From positions 1-64,000 of the forward strand of contig CAWKJX010000004.1 in assembly GCA_963850095.1 (NCBI GenBank): a DNA stretch of 64,000 bases, given 5' to 3'. The translations under genes were made by a program, and so were the position numbers. Shown here piece by piece: positions 1 through 10,776 of this stretch. Within the stretch, counting starts at the first letter, position 1. Each line of letters starts with the position of its first letter. The notes below the pieces were generated by a model that searched no databases, was not told the origin of the DNA, and saw only the letters and a program-made list of their open reading frames with translations. The stretch is from Bog-473 sp963850095 (GTDB taxonomy: Bacteria > Actinomycetota > Acidimicrobiia > Acidimicrobiales > RAAP-2).

Positions 1-1
1 G

Positions 2-73
2 TGCGCCCCTCGGGATTTGAACCCGAAACCTGCGGATTAAGAGTCCGTTGCTCTGCCGTTGAGCTAGAGGCGC
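2..73 (-). tRNA. tRNA-Lys (anticodon CTT)
   Basis: Read on the minus strand the segment folds into a complete cloverleaf. The acceptor stem is GCGCCTC with GGGGCGC, the D-stem is GCTC/GAGC, the T-arm is TCGGG-TTCAAAT-CCCGA and the variable loop has five bases. The anticodon loop is CTCTTAA, which gives anticodon CTT and reads AAG lysine codons. The first pair of the anticodon stem is an A-C mismatch. The discriminator A is at position 2. Whether CCA is encoded cannot be seen because the window starts there. Confidence 0.95.
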
Positions 74-232
74 ACCGGAGAGTGTAGGCGCGCGGCACTC
101 GCGGACCTGAAGCAGATCGCCGGCCCCCGAAATCGCCGGCCCGTAGCGGTGCCACAGGCCGGCGACCCCCCCGAGGGGCACCGTCTACAACTTTCCCAGA
201 CAACAGTGCGGGCGAGACGGTACCACAGAGAC

Positions 233-246
233 TGACAGAGACGTCA
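233..246. promoter_or_regulatory. Putative TetR-type operator upstream of acyl-CoA dehydrogenase
   Basis: The dyad TGACAGAGACGTCA (TGAC-N6-GTCA) lies 50 bases before the acyl-CoA dehydrogenase start. It sits directly upstream of a -10-like TACACT at 249-254, where a bound repressor would block the promoter. The same TGAC-N6-GTCA plan occurs at 14192-14205, 25662-25675 and 38457-38470. The regulator is not identified, so assigning it to a TetR-type repressor is inference. Confidence 0.5.
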
Positions 247-295
247 GGTACACTCGCCCGGTCTTCACCACGCGGCGGGTGCTGGAAGGAGGGCA

Positions 296-1423
296 GTGGA
301 GCTCGAGTTCACGAGTGAGCAGGAGGAGTTGCGTTCCTCGGTGCGCTCGTTCCTGGACAAGGAGTGCTCGCTCGGAGTCGTGCGCAGGGTCGTGGAGACC
401 GGAGAACCGGCCGACGAGCTCTGGCGGTCCATGGTCGCATTGGATTGGCCGGCCCTGGCCGTGCCCGAGGAGTACGGGGGCGTCGGCCTCTCCTTCGTCG
501 AGACGGCCGTCTTGGCCGAGGAGCTGGGTCGAGTCGTCGCCCCCGGCCCTCTTCTGGCCACGGTGACTCAGTTCGTCCCGGTGGTGTGCGAGGTCGGCAC
601 ACCCGAGCAGCGCCGGCGCTTCCTCGGCGAAGTCGCCACGGGGGCCATCACCGGCACGCTCGCTCTGGCCGATCATGCCCGGGGTTGGGGTCTCGGCGAG
701 GTGACGACGACGGCCGAGCGCGCCGAAGCTGGTTGGGTGCTGCAGGGCACGAAGGTGGGCGTGGTCGCCGGTCCGGACACCGACGAGGTGGTCGTCATCG
801 CCCGCGTCGGTGACGGGGTGGGTGCATTCGTCGTGCCCGGAGACGAGGCCGGTTTGGCTCCTGTCCGCAGCCTGGACGCGAGCCGTCCCCTGTGCACGGC
901 GACCTTCGATCGGGTACTCGTCGCCGACGACCGTGCGCTTGGCGAACCCGGGAGCACCTCATCCATGACCGGCTTGACCCGCGCCCTTCAGGAGTCGACC
1001 GTCGCACTCGCCCTCGAGACCGTGGGCACCTGCGACGCGCTCTTCCAAATGGTCCTCTCCTACGTGAAGGACCGCAAGCAGTTCAATGTGCCCGTCGGGT
1101 CGTTCCAGGCGGTGAAGCACAAAATGACCAACATGTACGTCGCCATCGAGCGCGCCCGCTCCCTCTGCTACTACGCGGTCGCGGCCGTCAACGAGGACAC
1201 GCCCGACCGCGCCACCGCCGCCAGCATGGCCAAGGCCGCCAGCGACGAGTGCCAGCGCGCCGTGTGCCGCGACGCGTTCCAGTCCTTCGGCGGCATCGGG
1301 TTCACCTGGGAGCACGACAGCCACCTCTTGCTCAAGCGTGCCGAGACCAACGGCACCCTCTTCGGCGGTTCGGCCGAACACCTGCTGCTCGTCGCGGCCA
1401 GCCTCGGGGTCGCCTCCGCCTGA
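296..1423 (+). CDS. Acyl-CoA dehydrogenase family protein
   Basis: This 375-residue protein has the acyl-CoA dehydrogenase fold in order: N-terminal helical domain (starting MELEFTSEQEELR), middle beta domain, and C-terminal helical FAD-binding domain. The C-terminal domain carries the signature FGGIGFTWEHDSHLLLKR near residues 325-345. Members oxidise an acyl-CoA to the enoyl-CoA and pass electrons to ETF. This sequence resembles the divergent FadE-like subunits that often work as heterodimers on steroid or branched substrates, but no partner gene is adjacent. The GTG start at 296 is chosen because GGAAGGAGG lies 4-12 bases upstream. A dyad at 233-246 probably regulates it. The substrate cannot be read from the sequence. 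Confidence 0.88.
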   Translation: MELEFTSEQEELRSSVRSFLDKECSLGVVRRVVETGEPADELWRSMVALDWPALAVPEEYGGVGLSFVETAVLAEELGRVVAPGPLLATVTQFVPVVCEVGTPEQRRRFLGEVATGAITGTLALADHARGWGLGEVTTTAERAEAGWVLQGTKVGVVAGPDTDEVVVIARVGDGVGAFVVPGDEAGLAPVRSLDASRPLCTATFDRVLVADDRALGEPGSTSSMTGLTRALQESTVALALETVGTCDALFQMVLSYVKDRKQFNVPVGSFQAVKHKMTNMYVAIERARSLCYYAVAAVNEDTPDRATAASMAKAASDECQRAVCRDAFQSFGGIGFTWEHDSHLLLKRAETNGTLFGGSAEHLLLVAASLGVASA

Positions 1424-1441
1424 GCCGGGCAGACTGGCGGG

Positions 1442-1864
1442 GTGCGTCCAGGAGAGTTCCTCATCGCCGCCCTCGATCTGGCCCCGCACCCCGAAGGTGG
1501 CTGGTATCGGCGAACCTGGGTCGCGCCGGCCTCAGCGGGTATGCGCCCTGCTGGCAGCGCCATCTACTACCTGCTGTTGGACGGCGAGGTCTCGGCGCCG
1601 CATCGCGTCGACGCCACCGAGCTGTGGCACTTCTACGCCGGCGACCCGCTCGAGCTGAATCGGGAGTGGCCCGACGGCCGCGTCGACTCGGTCGTGCTCG
1701 GCCCGGACGTGGCCGCCGGCCAGGCACCCCAGGCCGTCGTCGAACCGGGTGTCTGGCAGTCGGCCCGGCCGCTCGGCGCGTTCGCCCTCGTCGGGGCCAC
1801 CGTCACGCCCGCCTTCACCTTCGAGGGGTTCGAGCTCCGTCAGGAGGACGCCGCCCCGGGCTGA
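1442..1864 (+). CDS. Cupin-like DUF985 family protein
   Basis: The protein has 140 residues, a typical length for DUF985 (cupin_5). It begins with the characteristic region LDLAPHPEGGWYRRTW and continues with AIYYLLLDGEVSAPHRVDATELWHFYAGDPLEL-type strands, the usual cupin barrel with histidines that could hold a metal. Family members are small sugar-epimerase-like cupins with no firmly established reaction. It starts with GTG 18 bases after the acyl-CoA dehydrogenase stop and is probably co-transcribed. Its 3' end overlaps the convergent symporter gene by 25 bases. Confidence 0.82.
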   Translation: MRPGEFLIAALDLAPHPEGGWYRRTWVAPASAGMRPAGSAIYYLLLDGEVSAPHRVDATELWHFYAGDPLELNREWPDGRVDSVVLGPDVAAGQAPQAVVEPGVWQSARPLGAFALVGATVTPAFTFEGFELRQEDAAPG

Positions 1865-3600
1865 GGGACCAGCCCGCGGTCGACCGGCGAGGGCAGGCGG
1901 ACCCGCTCGGGCAGGTGGAGGGCCAGCAGCTGCTGCGTGACGTCGGACGGGATGGCGCGCGGCGTGGCCAGCGAGAGGACGATCATGGTGAGGAAGGCCA
2001 GGGGCACCGTCCAGATGGCCGGCTCGCTCAGCAGGACGGCCGGCCACCCGGTGGCGCCGACGCCGAACATGGTGAGCACCACCGCGACGGACGATGCCGT
2101 GCCGCCCAGGATCAGCCCACCCATGGCGCCGATCCACGTGAGGCGGCGCCACCAGATCCCCAGGAGCAGGAGGGGGCAGAACGTCGACGCCGCGATGGCG
2201 AACGCCCATCCGACGAGGACGTTGATGGAGATGTTCAGCACGACCAGTCCCAGGGCGGTCATGACGACGCCGATGGCGATGGCCGAGGATCGGAAGGCCC
2301 GCACCCCGCCACCCATGATGTCGTGCGAGAGCGCGCCCGACATGCTGATGAGCAGTCCCGACGAGGTGGAGAGGAAGGCGGCGAACGCCCCGGCGGCCAC
2401 CAGCGCGCCGAGGAGGACGCCGAGGCTGCCCGCCGCCATTATGCGGGGAAGCACGAGCACCACCGAATCGGTCTGGCCCGAGGTGTAGAGGCCGGGCGCC
2501 TCCAGCCGTCCCAGCACGGCGAAGACGGCCGGGAAGACGTAGAAGCAACCGAGGAGCAGCAGCACGAAGGCCGTGGTCCTGCGGGCCGCCTGGCCGTCTC
2601 GGTTCGTATAGAAACGGACGAGGATGTGAGGCAGACCCATGGCGCCCAACACCGTGGCCAGCAGCACTCCGTACGTGGCCGCCAGCGCATGGTCCGGCCG
2701 CCCTCCCAGTTGCAGGAGCGGGGAGGTCCAGGCCGCACCGCTCATGACGGGGTTGTCCACGACGTGCGGTGCCGGTGTCCCGGCGGGAAACGTCAGCGTT
2801 GCCCCCGACCCCACGCTGTGGTTGCCTTTGGTCAGCTCCATCGGTCCATGCCGTGCGGCGCCGTCGACCACGCCGGACGCGTCGATCTTCACCGCCGCCG
2901 TCACGCTGATGGTCTCGCGCTGCGGGAACTGCACCGCTGTCCGGTGCGAAAAGGTGGGGGGCGCCGAGCCGCTCACCGACGCCACCGACGGGTGTTGGAC
3001 GAAGGCCAGCAAAACCAGCGCCGGCACCGCAATGGCCACGATCTTCAACCAGTACTGGAACGCCTGCACGAAGGTGATGCCCTTCATGCCGCCGCTGGCG
3101 ATGCCGAGCGTGACGATGGCGCCCAGCACCACGACGCCGATCCACTCCGGGCCGCCCACGGCCACCTGCAGGGTGACCCCCGCCCCCTTCAGCTGGGGCA
3201 GCAGGTAGAAGCCGCAGATCAGAATGACCGTGGCGGTGGCCGCCCGGCGGAGCGCCGGCGAGCCGAGACGCCCTTCGGCGAAGTCGGGAATGGTGTAGGC
3301 GCCGAAGCGGCGGAGCGGCGCCGCCACCGCCGCCAGCAGGACGAGGTACCCGGCCGCGTACCCCACCGCGTACCAGAGCGCACCGAGTCCCTCGAGCATG
3401 GCCAGGCCGGCCACCCCGAGGAAGGAGGCCGCCGAGAGGTACTCCCCGGAGATGGCCGATGCGTTGAGGGACGCCGGCACCTGGCGCGCCGCCACCAGGA
3501 AGTCGGCCGGGGTGCGCGCCACCCGCACCCCCCGGGCGCCGATCATCGCGGTGACCGCCGTCACCGCAACGATGGCAATGACGGAGGCCGGTTCGGTCAT
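1840..3600 (-). CDS. Sodium:solute symporter (acetate/monocarboxylate permease type)
   Basis: This 586-residue integral membrane protein of the SSS family has about 13 hydrophobic segments and the ActP/MctC-like core. TPADFLVAARQVP is followed by SAISGEYLSAASFLG near residues 40-60, where sodium and substrate sites lie in the family. A roughly 100-residue polar insertion at about 215-300 is likely extracytoplasmic and is seen in long ActP-like members. Directly upstream, overlapping by 4 bases, is a DUF485 protein, the usual partner of acetate permeases. LytTR and LytS genes follow on the same strand. The context with acs and a SatP channel supports uptake of acetate or another short monocarboxylate. 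The exact substrate is inferred. Confidence 0.88.
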   Translation of the reverse strand: MTEPASVIAIVAVTAVTAMIGARGVRVARTPADFLVAARQVPASLNASAISGEYLSAASFLGVAGLAMLEGLGALWYAVGYAAGYLVLLAAVAAPLRRFGAYTIPDFAEGRLGSPALRRAATATVILICGFYLLPQLKGAGVTLQVAVGGPEWIGVVVLGAIVTLGIASGGMKGITFVQAFQYWLKIVAIAVPALVLLAFVQHPSVASVSGSAPPTFSHRTAVQFPQRETISVTAAVKIDASGVVDGAARHGPMELTKGNHSVGSGATLTFPAGTPAPHVVDNPVMSGAAWTSPLLQLGGRPDHALAATYGVLLATVLGAMGLPHILVRFYTNRDGQAARRTTAFVLLLLGCFYVFPAVFAVLGRLEAPGLYTSGQTDSVVLVLPRIMAAGSLGVLLGALVAAGAFAAFLSTSSGLLISMSGALSHDIMGGGVRAFRSSAIAIGVVMTALGLVVLNISINVLVGWAFAIAASTFCPLLLLGIWWRRLTWIGAMGGLILGGTASSVAVVLTMFGVGATGWPAVLLSEPAIWTVPLAFLTMIVLSLATPRAIPSDVTQQLLALHLPERVRLPSPVDRGLVPQPGAASS

Positions 3601-3974
3601 TGCTCCTTGAGCAGTTCGACGAACTGACGTTCCAGCCGTTCCGCCCGCCGGACGTACCAGTAGCCGAGCAGGACGAGCGGCGGGTAGATCCCACCTCCCA
3701 GGATGAGCAGGGTCAGCGGGAGGCCGAACAGCTCGGCCGTGGCCAACCGCGGGAAGAGTGCCGTGAGGAGCGGGTAGAGGGCGAGGAGGGCGAGCGCCGG
3801 CAGCAGGACGGTCACGCAGGCGCCGCCCTGCGCCCGCATCAGCGATGTCAGGAGCTCCCGTCCGTAGGCGTCGGGCTCGTACAGGTCGTCGAGTGCCGGC
3901 GAGCTGGCGCGGCCACCCGACCGCCTCGGCTGGCTACGCACCACCTGTCGGGCCGGGATCTCCCCGGTTGTCAC
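3597..3974 (-). CDS. DUF485-like small membrane protein, symporter partner
   Basis: The 125-residue protein has a polar N-terminal 45 residues, then two transmembrane helices (about residues 50-70 and 80-105) and a charged tail RRAERLERQFVELLKEQ. This two-helix plan and position directly before an ActP-like symporter match the YjcH/DUF485 family, whose members accompany acetate permeases. The start overlaps the stop of the response regulator by 4 bases, and its own stop overlaps the symporter start, so all four minus-strand genes form one translationally coupled operon. The N-terminal extension is longer than in E. coli YjcH. Confidence 0.75.
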   Translation of the reverse strand: MTTGEIPARQVVRSQPRRSGGRASSPALDDLYEPDAYGRELLTSLMRAQGGACVTVLLPALALLALYPLLTALFPRLATAELFGLPLTLLILGGGIYPPLVLLGYWYVRRAERLERQFVELLKEQ

Positions 3975-4714
3975 GATGCCGGCGACCTTCTCGCTTGGCG
4001 GACGAGCCGATCCCTGAGTTCCTTGGAGTGCCGGCGGCTCACCGGGAGGTCGAACGTGCCCACGCCGACGACGGTGTGGCCCTGCGAGGTGCGAACTTCT
4101 TTGATGTCGCGCAGCGAGACGAGGTAGCTCCGATGGATCCGGGCGAACCCGTGGTCACGCCAGTGCTCCTCCAGCGTCGACATGGGAAGCCGCACGAGGT
4201 GCTGCGCCCCGTCGCGTAGGTGGAGGCGCACATAGTCGCCCGACGACTCGACCCATGAGACTTCGTCCCGGGAGACCATCCTCGTGAGGGTGCCGATCTC
4301 CACCGGAATGGTGTCGAACACGCCCTCGTCGGGATCGTCTTCGCGGCGCGGCAGGGCCACCCTGCGCAGGGCCGTCACGAGACGCTCCTGGGTCACGGGC
4401 TTGAGCAGATAGCCCGAACCGCCCACGTCGAAGGCGGCCAGGGCGTGTTCTTCGTGGGCCGTCACGAAGACGACCGCCGGCGGATGCGAAAACCGCGCCA
4501 CCACCCGGGCCAGCTCCAGACCGTCGATCCCCGGCATGGCGATGTCGAGGAGGACGACGTCGTAGCGCTCGTGGTTGAGATGGTGCAGGGCGTCGGTGGC
4601 CGAGCTCACGGCCCGCACGTGCGACGCCATGGCCGAGTTCTTCAACAGGTAGACGAGCTCGTCGAGCGCAGGTGTCTCGTCGTCGACCGCCAGGACGCTC
4701 AATCCGGTCGTCAC
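3971..4714 (-). CDS. LytTR-family response regulator
   Basis: The 247-residue protein has an N-terminal receiver domain (about 5-125) with phosphoacceptor Asp in VVLLDIAMPGIDGLEL and the conserved switch residues (VTAHEEHA, LLKP). A C-terminal LytTR DNA-binding domain (about 140-240) contains VSWVESSGDYVRLHL and FARIHRSYLVSL. LytTR regulators bind two direct repeats about two helical turns apart. A matching pair lies at 6037-6070, between this operon and the divergent acetate channel gene. It overlaps the kinase gene and the DUF485 gene by 4 bases each. It probably responds to extracellular acetate or pyruvate and drives the transporters, by analogy with BtsSR (YehUT). Confidence 0.93.
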   Translation of the reverse strand: MTTGLSVLAVDDETPALDELVYLLKNSAMASHVRAVSSATDALHHLNHERYDVVLLDIAMPGIDGLELARVVARFSHPPAVVFVTAHEEHALAAFDVGGSGYLLKPVTQERLVTALRRVALPRREDDPDEGVFDTIPVEIGTLTRMVSRDEVSWVESSGDYVRLHLRDGAQHLVRLPMSTLEEHWRDHGFARIHRSYLVSLRDIKEVRTSQGHTVVGVGTFDLPVSRRHSKELRDRLVRQARRSPAS

Positions 4715-5889
4715 GTCAAGACCCCGACACGGTACTTGGGGATGCGGACCGTGACCCGGGTCCCCGCCCCCAGCGCCGTCTCAATGGTCAGGCGTGCGTC
4801 GTCCCCGAAGACGGTGCGCAGACGCTCGTCGACGTTGTGCAGGCCGACACCGTCCTCGTCGTTCATTCCGGCCAGGGCGCGTTGGATGTCCTCGGGGTCC
4901 GCCCCGACACCGTCGTCCTCGACGGAGACCTCGGCGTCGCTGTCCGAGTCCATGACGGTGATCTCGAGGTGTCCGGGCCGGCCGCTCGGTTCCAGGCCGT
5001 GATGGACCGCGTTCTCCACCAGGGGCTGGAGGACGAAGGGCGGGAGCATCACGCTCAGGACCTCGGGGGCCACGCGCAGGGTGACCTCCAGTCGTTCGCC
5101 GAAGCGGGCCCGCTCCAGGTCGAGGTAGGTGTCGACCAGGCGGAGCTCCTCGGCCATGGTGACGAACTGCCCGTGACTGCGGAAGCTGTAACGGATGAAG
5201 TCTGCGAACTCGACCAGGAGTTCGCGGGCCCGGTCGGGATCGGAGCGGACGAAGGACTCGATCGCCGTCAGCGCGTTGTAGATGAAGTGGGGCGAAATCT
5301 GAGCCCGGAGGAAGCGCAGTTCGAACTGCACGGCCCGCCGCCGTGAGCGATCGAGCTCGGCCAGCTGCAGTTGAGTGGAGACGAACTCGGCCACCTCCCC
5401 GCTGAGCCGGAGCAAGCTGGCCGGCGCGGAGGCGTCGAGAGCGACGATCGCCCCGACCACCCCGTCGTCGGTGGTGATCGGTACGACGATGCCCGCCTGG
5501 AGCGAGCACGTGCCGACCGCGGTACAGGTCAGGTCTTTGGCGGAGAGGACCTGCGGTCGGGCGGTCGAGATGGCCAGGCGTATCGGCCCGACCACCATCT
5601 CACAGTGCGCCGGATCGATGCCATCGGCCGCCAAAATCCCGAAGGTGTCGGCGATGGCCACGCCGGCGGTGCCGATGAGCAGCCGGAGATGGGAGATCGA
5701 ACGTTCCGCCGAGTCCTTGTCGAGTCCGGTGCGCAGGGCGGGGGCGGCCAGGTTCGCCGTGTGCAGGGTGGCCAGTGCGGCGCGCTGGGTCGGTGTCCCC
5801 AGCCGGCGCTCGGAGCGCACGGCGAAACGGATCACGACGACGATCAGGATGACGACACCCGCGAGGGCGATCCACAGCCCCTCTCTCAT
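4711..5889 (-). CDS. LytS-type sensor histidine kinase
   Basis: The 392-residue kinase has one N-terminal membrane helix (about residues 4-22), a GAF-like sensory domain (about 45-170), a His_kinase domain with QISPHFIYNALTAIESF (phosphoacceptor His) and a HATPase domain with PPFVLQPLVENAVHHGL and DDGVG motifs. The LytS/YehU class autophosphorylates and passes phosphate to the LytTR regulator encoded directly downstream. I start it at the ATG at 5889 because AAGGGGGG precedes it at good spacing. An upstream in-frame start at 5925 would add 12 residues without a ribosome site. The GAF domain contains paired cysteines (LTCTAVGTCS) that could act in ligand or redox sensing. Confidence 0.92.
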   Translation of the reverse strand: MREGLWIALAGVVILIVVVIRFAVRSERRLGTPTQRAALATLHTANLAAPALRTGLDKDSAERSISHLRLLIGTAGVAIADTFGILAADGIDPAHCEMVVGPIRLAISTARPQVLSAKDLTCTAVGTCSLQAGIVVPITTDDGVVGAIVALDASAPASLLRLSGEVAEFVSTQLQLAELDRSRRRAVQFELRFLRAQISPHFIYNALTAIESFVRSDPDRARELLVEFADFIRYSFRSHGQFVTMAEELRLVDTYLDLERARFGERLEVTLRVAPEVLSVMLPPFVLQPLVENAVHHGLEPSGRPGHLEITVMDSDSDAEVSVEDDGVGADPEDIQRALAGMNDEDGVGLHNVDERLRTVFGDDARLTIETALGAGTRVTVRIPKYRVGVLT

Positions 5890-6036
5890 CGGCCCCCCTT
5901 GCCCGCCGGTGGTGGGAGTGCCCACCCCGTCGGCTGTTCAGTGCGCCTTGCCTGCCAGTGTGCCATATCGCCCGACCAACGGGCGTGTGTGGCCGGGCTC
6001 CGCTCCGAGCGGCGTCCGTCTCCGTTTTCGCCTCCG

Positions 6037-6070
6037 CCACTCGTCGCACGGAGACGACCGCTCGTCGCAC
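6037..6070. promoter_or_regulatory. Candidate LytTR binding site (direct repeat, 21-base period)
   Basis: CC[A/G]CTCGTCGCAC occurs at 6037-6049 and 6058-6070, a start-to-start distance of 21 bases. This fits the two-direct-repeat architecture known for LytTR regulators, and the left ends (GCCACTCG, ACCGCTCG) resemble the BtsR/YehT half-site ACC(G/A)CT(C/T)A. The site is 263 bases before the SatP-type gene and 148 bases before the kinase gene, in the 443-base divergent gap 5890-6332. Apart from the SatP ribosome site, I see nothing else in that gap. Confidence 0.55.
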
Positions 6071-6332
6071 CAGCCTGTCACTTCACCGACAAGCGATTGC
6101 AGTCCGACAACACGTCTTCGCACAATGAGATCGTCCCATCTCCGGGGGGGACGTGCAGCAGGTGGACACGATTCGGATGCCGTCACCAAGGCGGCTGCTC
6201 TGCCCGAGGCCGCCGTAAGCCGACGACATCGGGACAAGGGGGAGTGCAGTCGTTCGCCGCCACCGGGTCGTCCCGCCACTGAGTCGCGTGGGGGCCCCGG
6301 CCCTCCATGCCCGAACAAGGAGTGCTCACGTT

Positions 6333-6971
6333 ATGACAATCACGGACGGTACGGCGACGTCGCTGCAGAACGTCGCCATCAAGGAGACGGCTCCCGCCGC
6401 CGACCCGGCTCCCCTCGGGTTGGCCGCCTTCGCGCTGACCACGTTCCTCCTGTCGGCTTTCAACGCCGGTTGGACCAAGGGAACGGTGGTCTTCCTGGGC
6501 TTCGCCCTGGCCTACGGCGGCATCGCCCAACTCCTGGCCGGGATGTGGGAGTTCAAGAACCGGAACGTCTTCGGGGCCACCGCCTTCTCCACCTACGGCG
6601 CGTTCTGGATCGGCGTGGCCGCCTACTTCCTCCTGGTCGTCCCCCAGTTCAAGCCGACGGCGCTGGAGCTGAACAACGACCTCGGCTGGATCGCCGTCGC
6701 CTTCGTGATCTTCAACACCTACATGCTCCTGTGGAGCCTGTTCGTCAACAAGGCTGTGTTCGTGGTCTTCCTGACCCTCGAAATCACGTTCATCCTCCTG
6801 GCCATCGGGAACTTCTCCGGCCACACCGGCATCGTGAAGGCCGGAGGCATCGCCGGCGTGGTGACTGCCGCGTCGGCCTGGTACGCCTCGGCGGCCGGCG
6901 TGATCAACGGCATGGCCTCCCGGCCCGTCCTGCCGGTCGGCAAGCCGCTGCCGCTGAACCGCGCCGAATAA
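6333..6971 (+). CDS. GPR1/FUN34/YaaH (SatP) family acetate channel
   Basis: The 212-residue protein has six predicted transmembrane helices and the family signatures NP-like ADPAPLGLAAFALTTFLLS at the N-terminus and FKNRNVFGATAFSTYGAFW in the middle. The family moves acetate and succinate as protonated acids across the cytoplasmic membrane. The ATG at 6333 is preceded by AAGGAG at 6317-6322. An upstream in-frame start at 6288 lacks such a site. It is followed after 53 bases by acetyl-CoA synthetase, so import and activation are paired. The divergent LytS/LytTR system probably regulates it through the repeat at 6037-6070. Confidence 0.92.
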   Translation: MTITDGTATSLQNVAIKETAPAADPAPLGLAAFALTTFLLSAFNAGWTKGTVVFLGFALAYGGIAQLLAGMWEFKNRNVFGATAFSTYGAFWIGVAAYFLLVVPQFKPTALELNNDLGWIAVAFVIFNTYMLLWSLFVNKAVFVVFLTLEITFILLAIGNFSGHTGIVKAGGIAGVVTAASAWYASAAGVINGMASRPVLPVGKPLPLNRAE

Positions 6972-7024
6972 GCAATGATCAGTGGGGGAGCGTCCAAGCC
7001 GGACGGGCCCAGAAGGAGGCTGCC

Positions 7025-9004
<1,980 letters not shown>

Positions 9005-9015
9005 ACGGCGCCGCG

Positions 9016-9390
9016 GTGGCCACGCTCGATCACACCATCGTTCCCGTCGTCGACCTCGAGGCCAGTCTGCGCTTCTACACCGACGTCCTCGGACTGCAGG
9101 CGGACGGGACGGACGGGCCCTTCTCGGTCGTGCGGGTCGACGCCGGCACGGTGCTCCTGCTGGCGCCCTGGGGCAGCGAGGGTGGTATGCACCTGGCCTT
9201 CGCGCTGTCGGCCGAGGAGTTCGGCGCCACCTTCGACCGCATCAGGTCCACCGGCGTCCCCTACGGCGACTCGTTCCACGACGCCGCCAACATGCGCGGC
9301 CCGGGGGAGGAGCTGGGCGCGCGCGGACTCGGACCCACGCTGTACCTGCTCGACCCCAGCGGCCATCTCGTCGAGATCCGCCACTACTGA
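9016..9390 (+). CDS. VOC (glyoxalase/bleomycin-resistance) family protein
   Basis: The 124-residue single VOC domain begins LDHTIVPVVDLEASLRFYTDVLG and ends GLGPTLYLLDPSGHLVEIRHY, the classic metal-dependent half-barrel pair with His near the start and Glu near the end. It starts with GTG 11 bases after acs and may be co-transcribed. The VOC superfamily includes glyoxalases, dioxygenases and resistance proteins. No substrate can be assigned. Confidence 0.85.
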   Translation: MATLDHTIVPVVDLEASLRFYTDVLGLQADGTDGPFSVVRVDAGTVLLLAPWGSEGGMHLAFALSAEEFGATFDRIRSTGVPYGDSFHDAANMRGPGEELGARGLGPTLYLLDPSGHLVEIRHY

Positions 9391-9448
9391 CGCTCGACCA
9401 CCGCCGGCCCCGGGCGCGGCCGCGCCAGGAGCGAACGTGCGCCCGCCC

Positions 9449-10534
9449 TCAGGCCCGGCGGGCGGCGACGGGCCAGCGGTCGACGACGGCTCCTGATTGC
9501 ACGACGACCATTTCCGCGAAGAGATTCACGACCGAGCAGATGTGGTTCGGGACGATGGTCACCAGGTCGCCCACGGCGGGCCGGCTCACCCCGGGGCACT
9601 CCACCACGCCGTGTTCCTCGGAGAGGCGGGTCACCGAGGCGCCACCGGCCTCCCTCACCAGCCCGAACCCCTCGACCCAGGGCGGTGAGTCGCTCGAGAG
9701 CGCCTTGCTGCCGGCGTCGACGACGAATTGATCCGCGACACTGGTGCTCACGACGCGAGTGACGACGACGGCGCCGATCTGTTCGTCGGTGCACGAGCCG
9801 AGAATCAGCTGCTGGCGGTCGTTGAACACGTAGACGCCCGGGCGCTCCTCGGTCACGGCTCCGGTACCCGAGCGGCCCACCGTCGGCGTCGACCCGGCGC
9901 TGACGACATCACACGGAAGGCCGGCTGCGCCCAGCCGGTCTTTCGCCTCGGTCAGGGCCCGCACTTCGTCGGCCGCGGCTCCCGCCACGAGACTCGGGCC
10001 TCCGTAGCAGTGCCCGCCGTGGGTGAACACGCCGCGGGGAGCGAACCCGGCCTCGTGGCAGGCCCGGGCCAGGGACACCACGGCGTCGGGGCTCACTCCG
10101 GTCCGGTGTTGGCCGCAGTCGATCTCAATCATGAGGTCCAGGCGGCCTCGGACCTCGGGCAACCGGTCGAGTAGGGCGCCGAGGCTGGCCTCGGAGTCGA
10201 TCCCGACGGCCAGGCGGGCCGTGTCGAGGATGAGCCGGACCAGCCGCGCCGTCGCCGCGTCCGCCCACACCGGGTAGGCGACGAAAATGTCCTCGAACCC
10301 GTTCGCCGCGAACACCGAAGCCTCGGCGACGGTCGCCACCGTGATGCCGGCCGCGCCGTGTCCCAGCTGCAGGCGGGCCAGGTCCGGGCTCTTGTGGGTC
10401 TTGACGTGCGGGCGCAGCGCAATGTCGCGCCGGGCCAGGAGGGAGCCCATCCGCTCGACGTTCGACGTGACGACGTCGAAGTCCACCACCAGAGCCGGCG
10501 TGCGCAGGCCCGCCAGGTCCTCGAGCGCCGGCAT
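9449..10534 (-). CDS. D-threonine aldolase / D-serine dehydratase-like PLP enzyme
   Basis: The 361-residue protein has the alanine-racemase-type N-terminal barrel with the PLP lysine in LRPHVKTHKSPDL near residue 55. The C-terminal D-serine-dehydratase-like domain contains the metal ligand pair in VPNHICSVVNLF (His and Cys). This enzyme class cleaves D-threonine or other D-3-hydroxyamino acids, or deaminates D-serine, using PLP plus a divalent metal. The start at 10534 (ATG, protein begins MPALEDLAGLRTPALVVDFD) is where family similarity begins. The frame stays open upstream only because of high GC. It is convergent with the VOC gene. Confidence 0.88.
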   Translation of the reverse strand: MPALEDLAGLRTPALVVDFDVVTSNVERMGSLLARRDIALRPHVKTHKSPDLARLQLGHGAAGITVATVAEASVFAANGFEDIFVAYPVWADAATARLVRLILDTARLAVGIDSEASLGALLDRLPEVRGRLDLMIEIDCGQHRTGVSPDAVVSLARACHEAGFAPRGVFTHGGHCYGGPSLVAGAAADEVRALTEAKDRLGAAGLPCDVVSAGSTPTVGRSGTGAVTEERPGVYVFNDRQQLILGSCTDEQIGAVVVTRVVSTSVADQFVVDAGSKALSSDSPPWVEGFGLVREAGGASVTRLSEEHGVVECPGVSRPAVGDLVTIVPNHICSVVNLFAEMVVVQSGAVVDRWPVAARRA

Positions 10535-10776
10535 CGTGCCATCTTGGCAGCGGGATCCGCGGCCCGAGATACTGCACCGGCGGGAGGCCGGCGCCGTGTC
10601 CAACAGGGAACCACGTGGCCGAGGGGGGAGAAGACGAAGTGGCGTAGGCTCGAAGGCGGCCGGGAGTGCCGTGACGTGGTGTTCGCGATCTCGGCGACGG
10701 CCACGGCCTTCGATCAGGTCCAGCGCATGTTGATGAAGCTGGCTCCGCAAACTCGGTGGTCCCAGAGGAGGCACCG

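Noticed and set aside
892..3627. A 911-codon open frame on the plus strand
   Set aside because: It overlaps acyl-CoA dehydrogenase, the cupin-like gene and the antisense symporter. Its composition is not protein-like.
5375..7024. N-terminal extension of acetyl-CoA synthetase by about 550 codons
   Set aside because: The extension is antisense to the kinase and runs through the SatP gene. The GTG at 7025 with its ribosome site gives the normal family length.
9016..9731. Additional plus-strand frames overlapping the VOC and aldolase-type genes
   Set aside because: They lack ribosome sites and run antisense to the PLP enzyme at 9449-10534.
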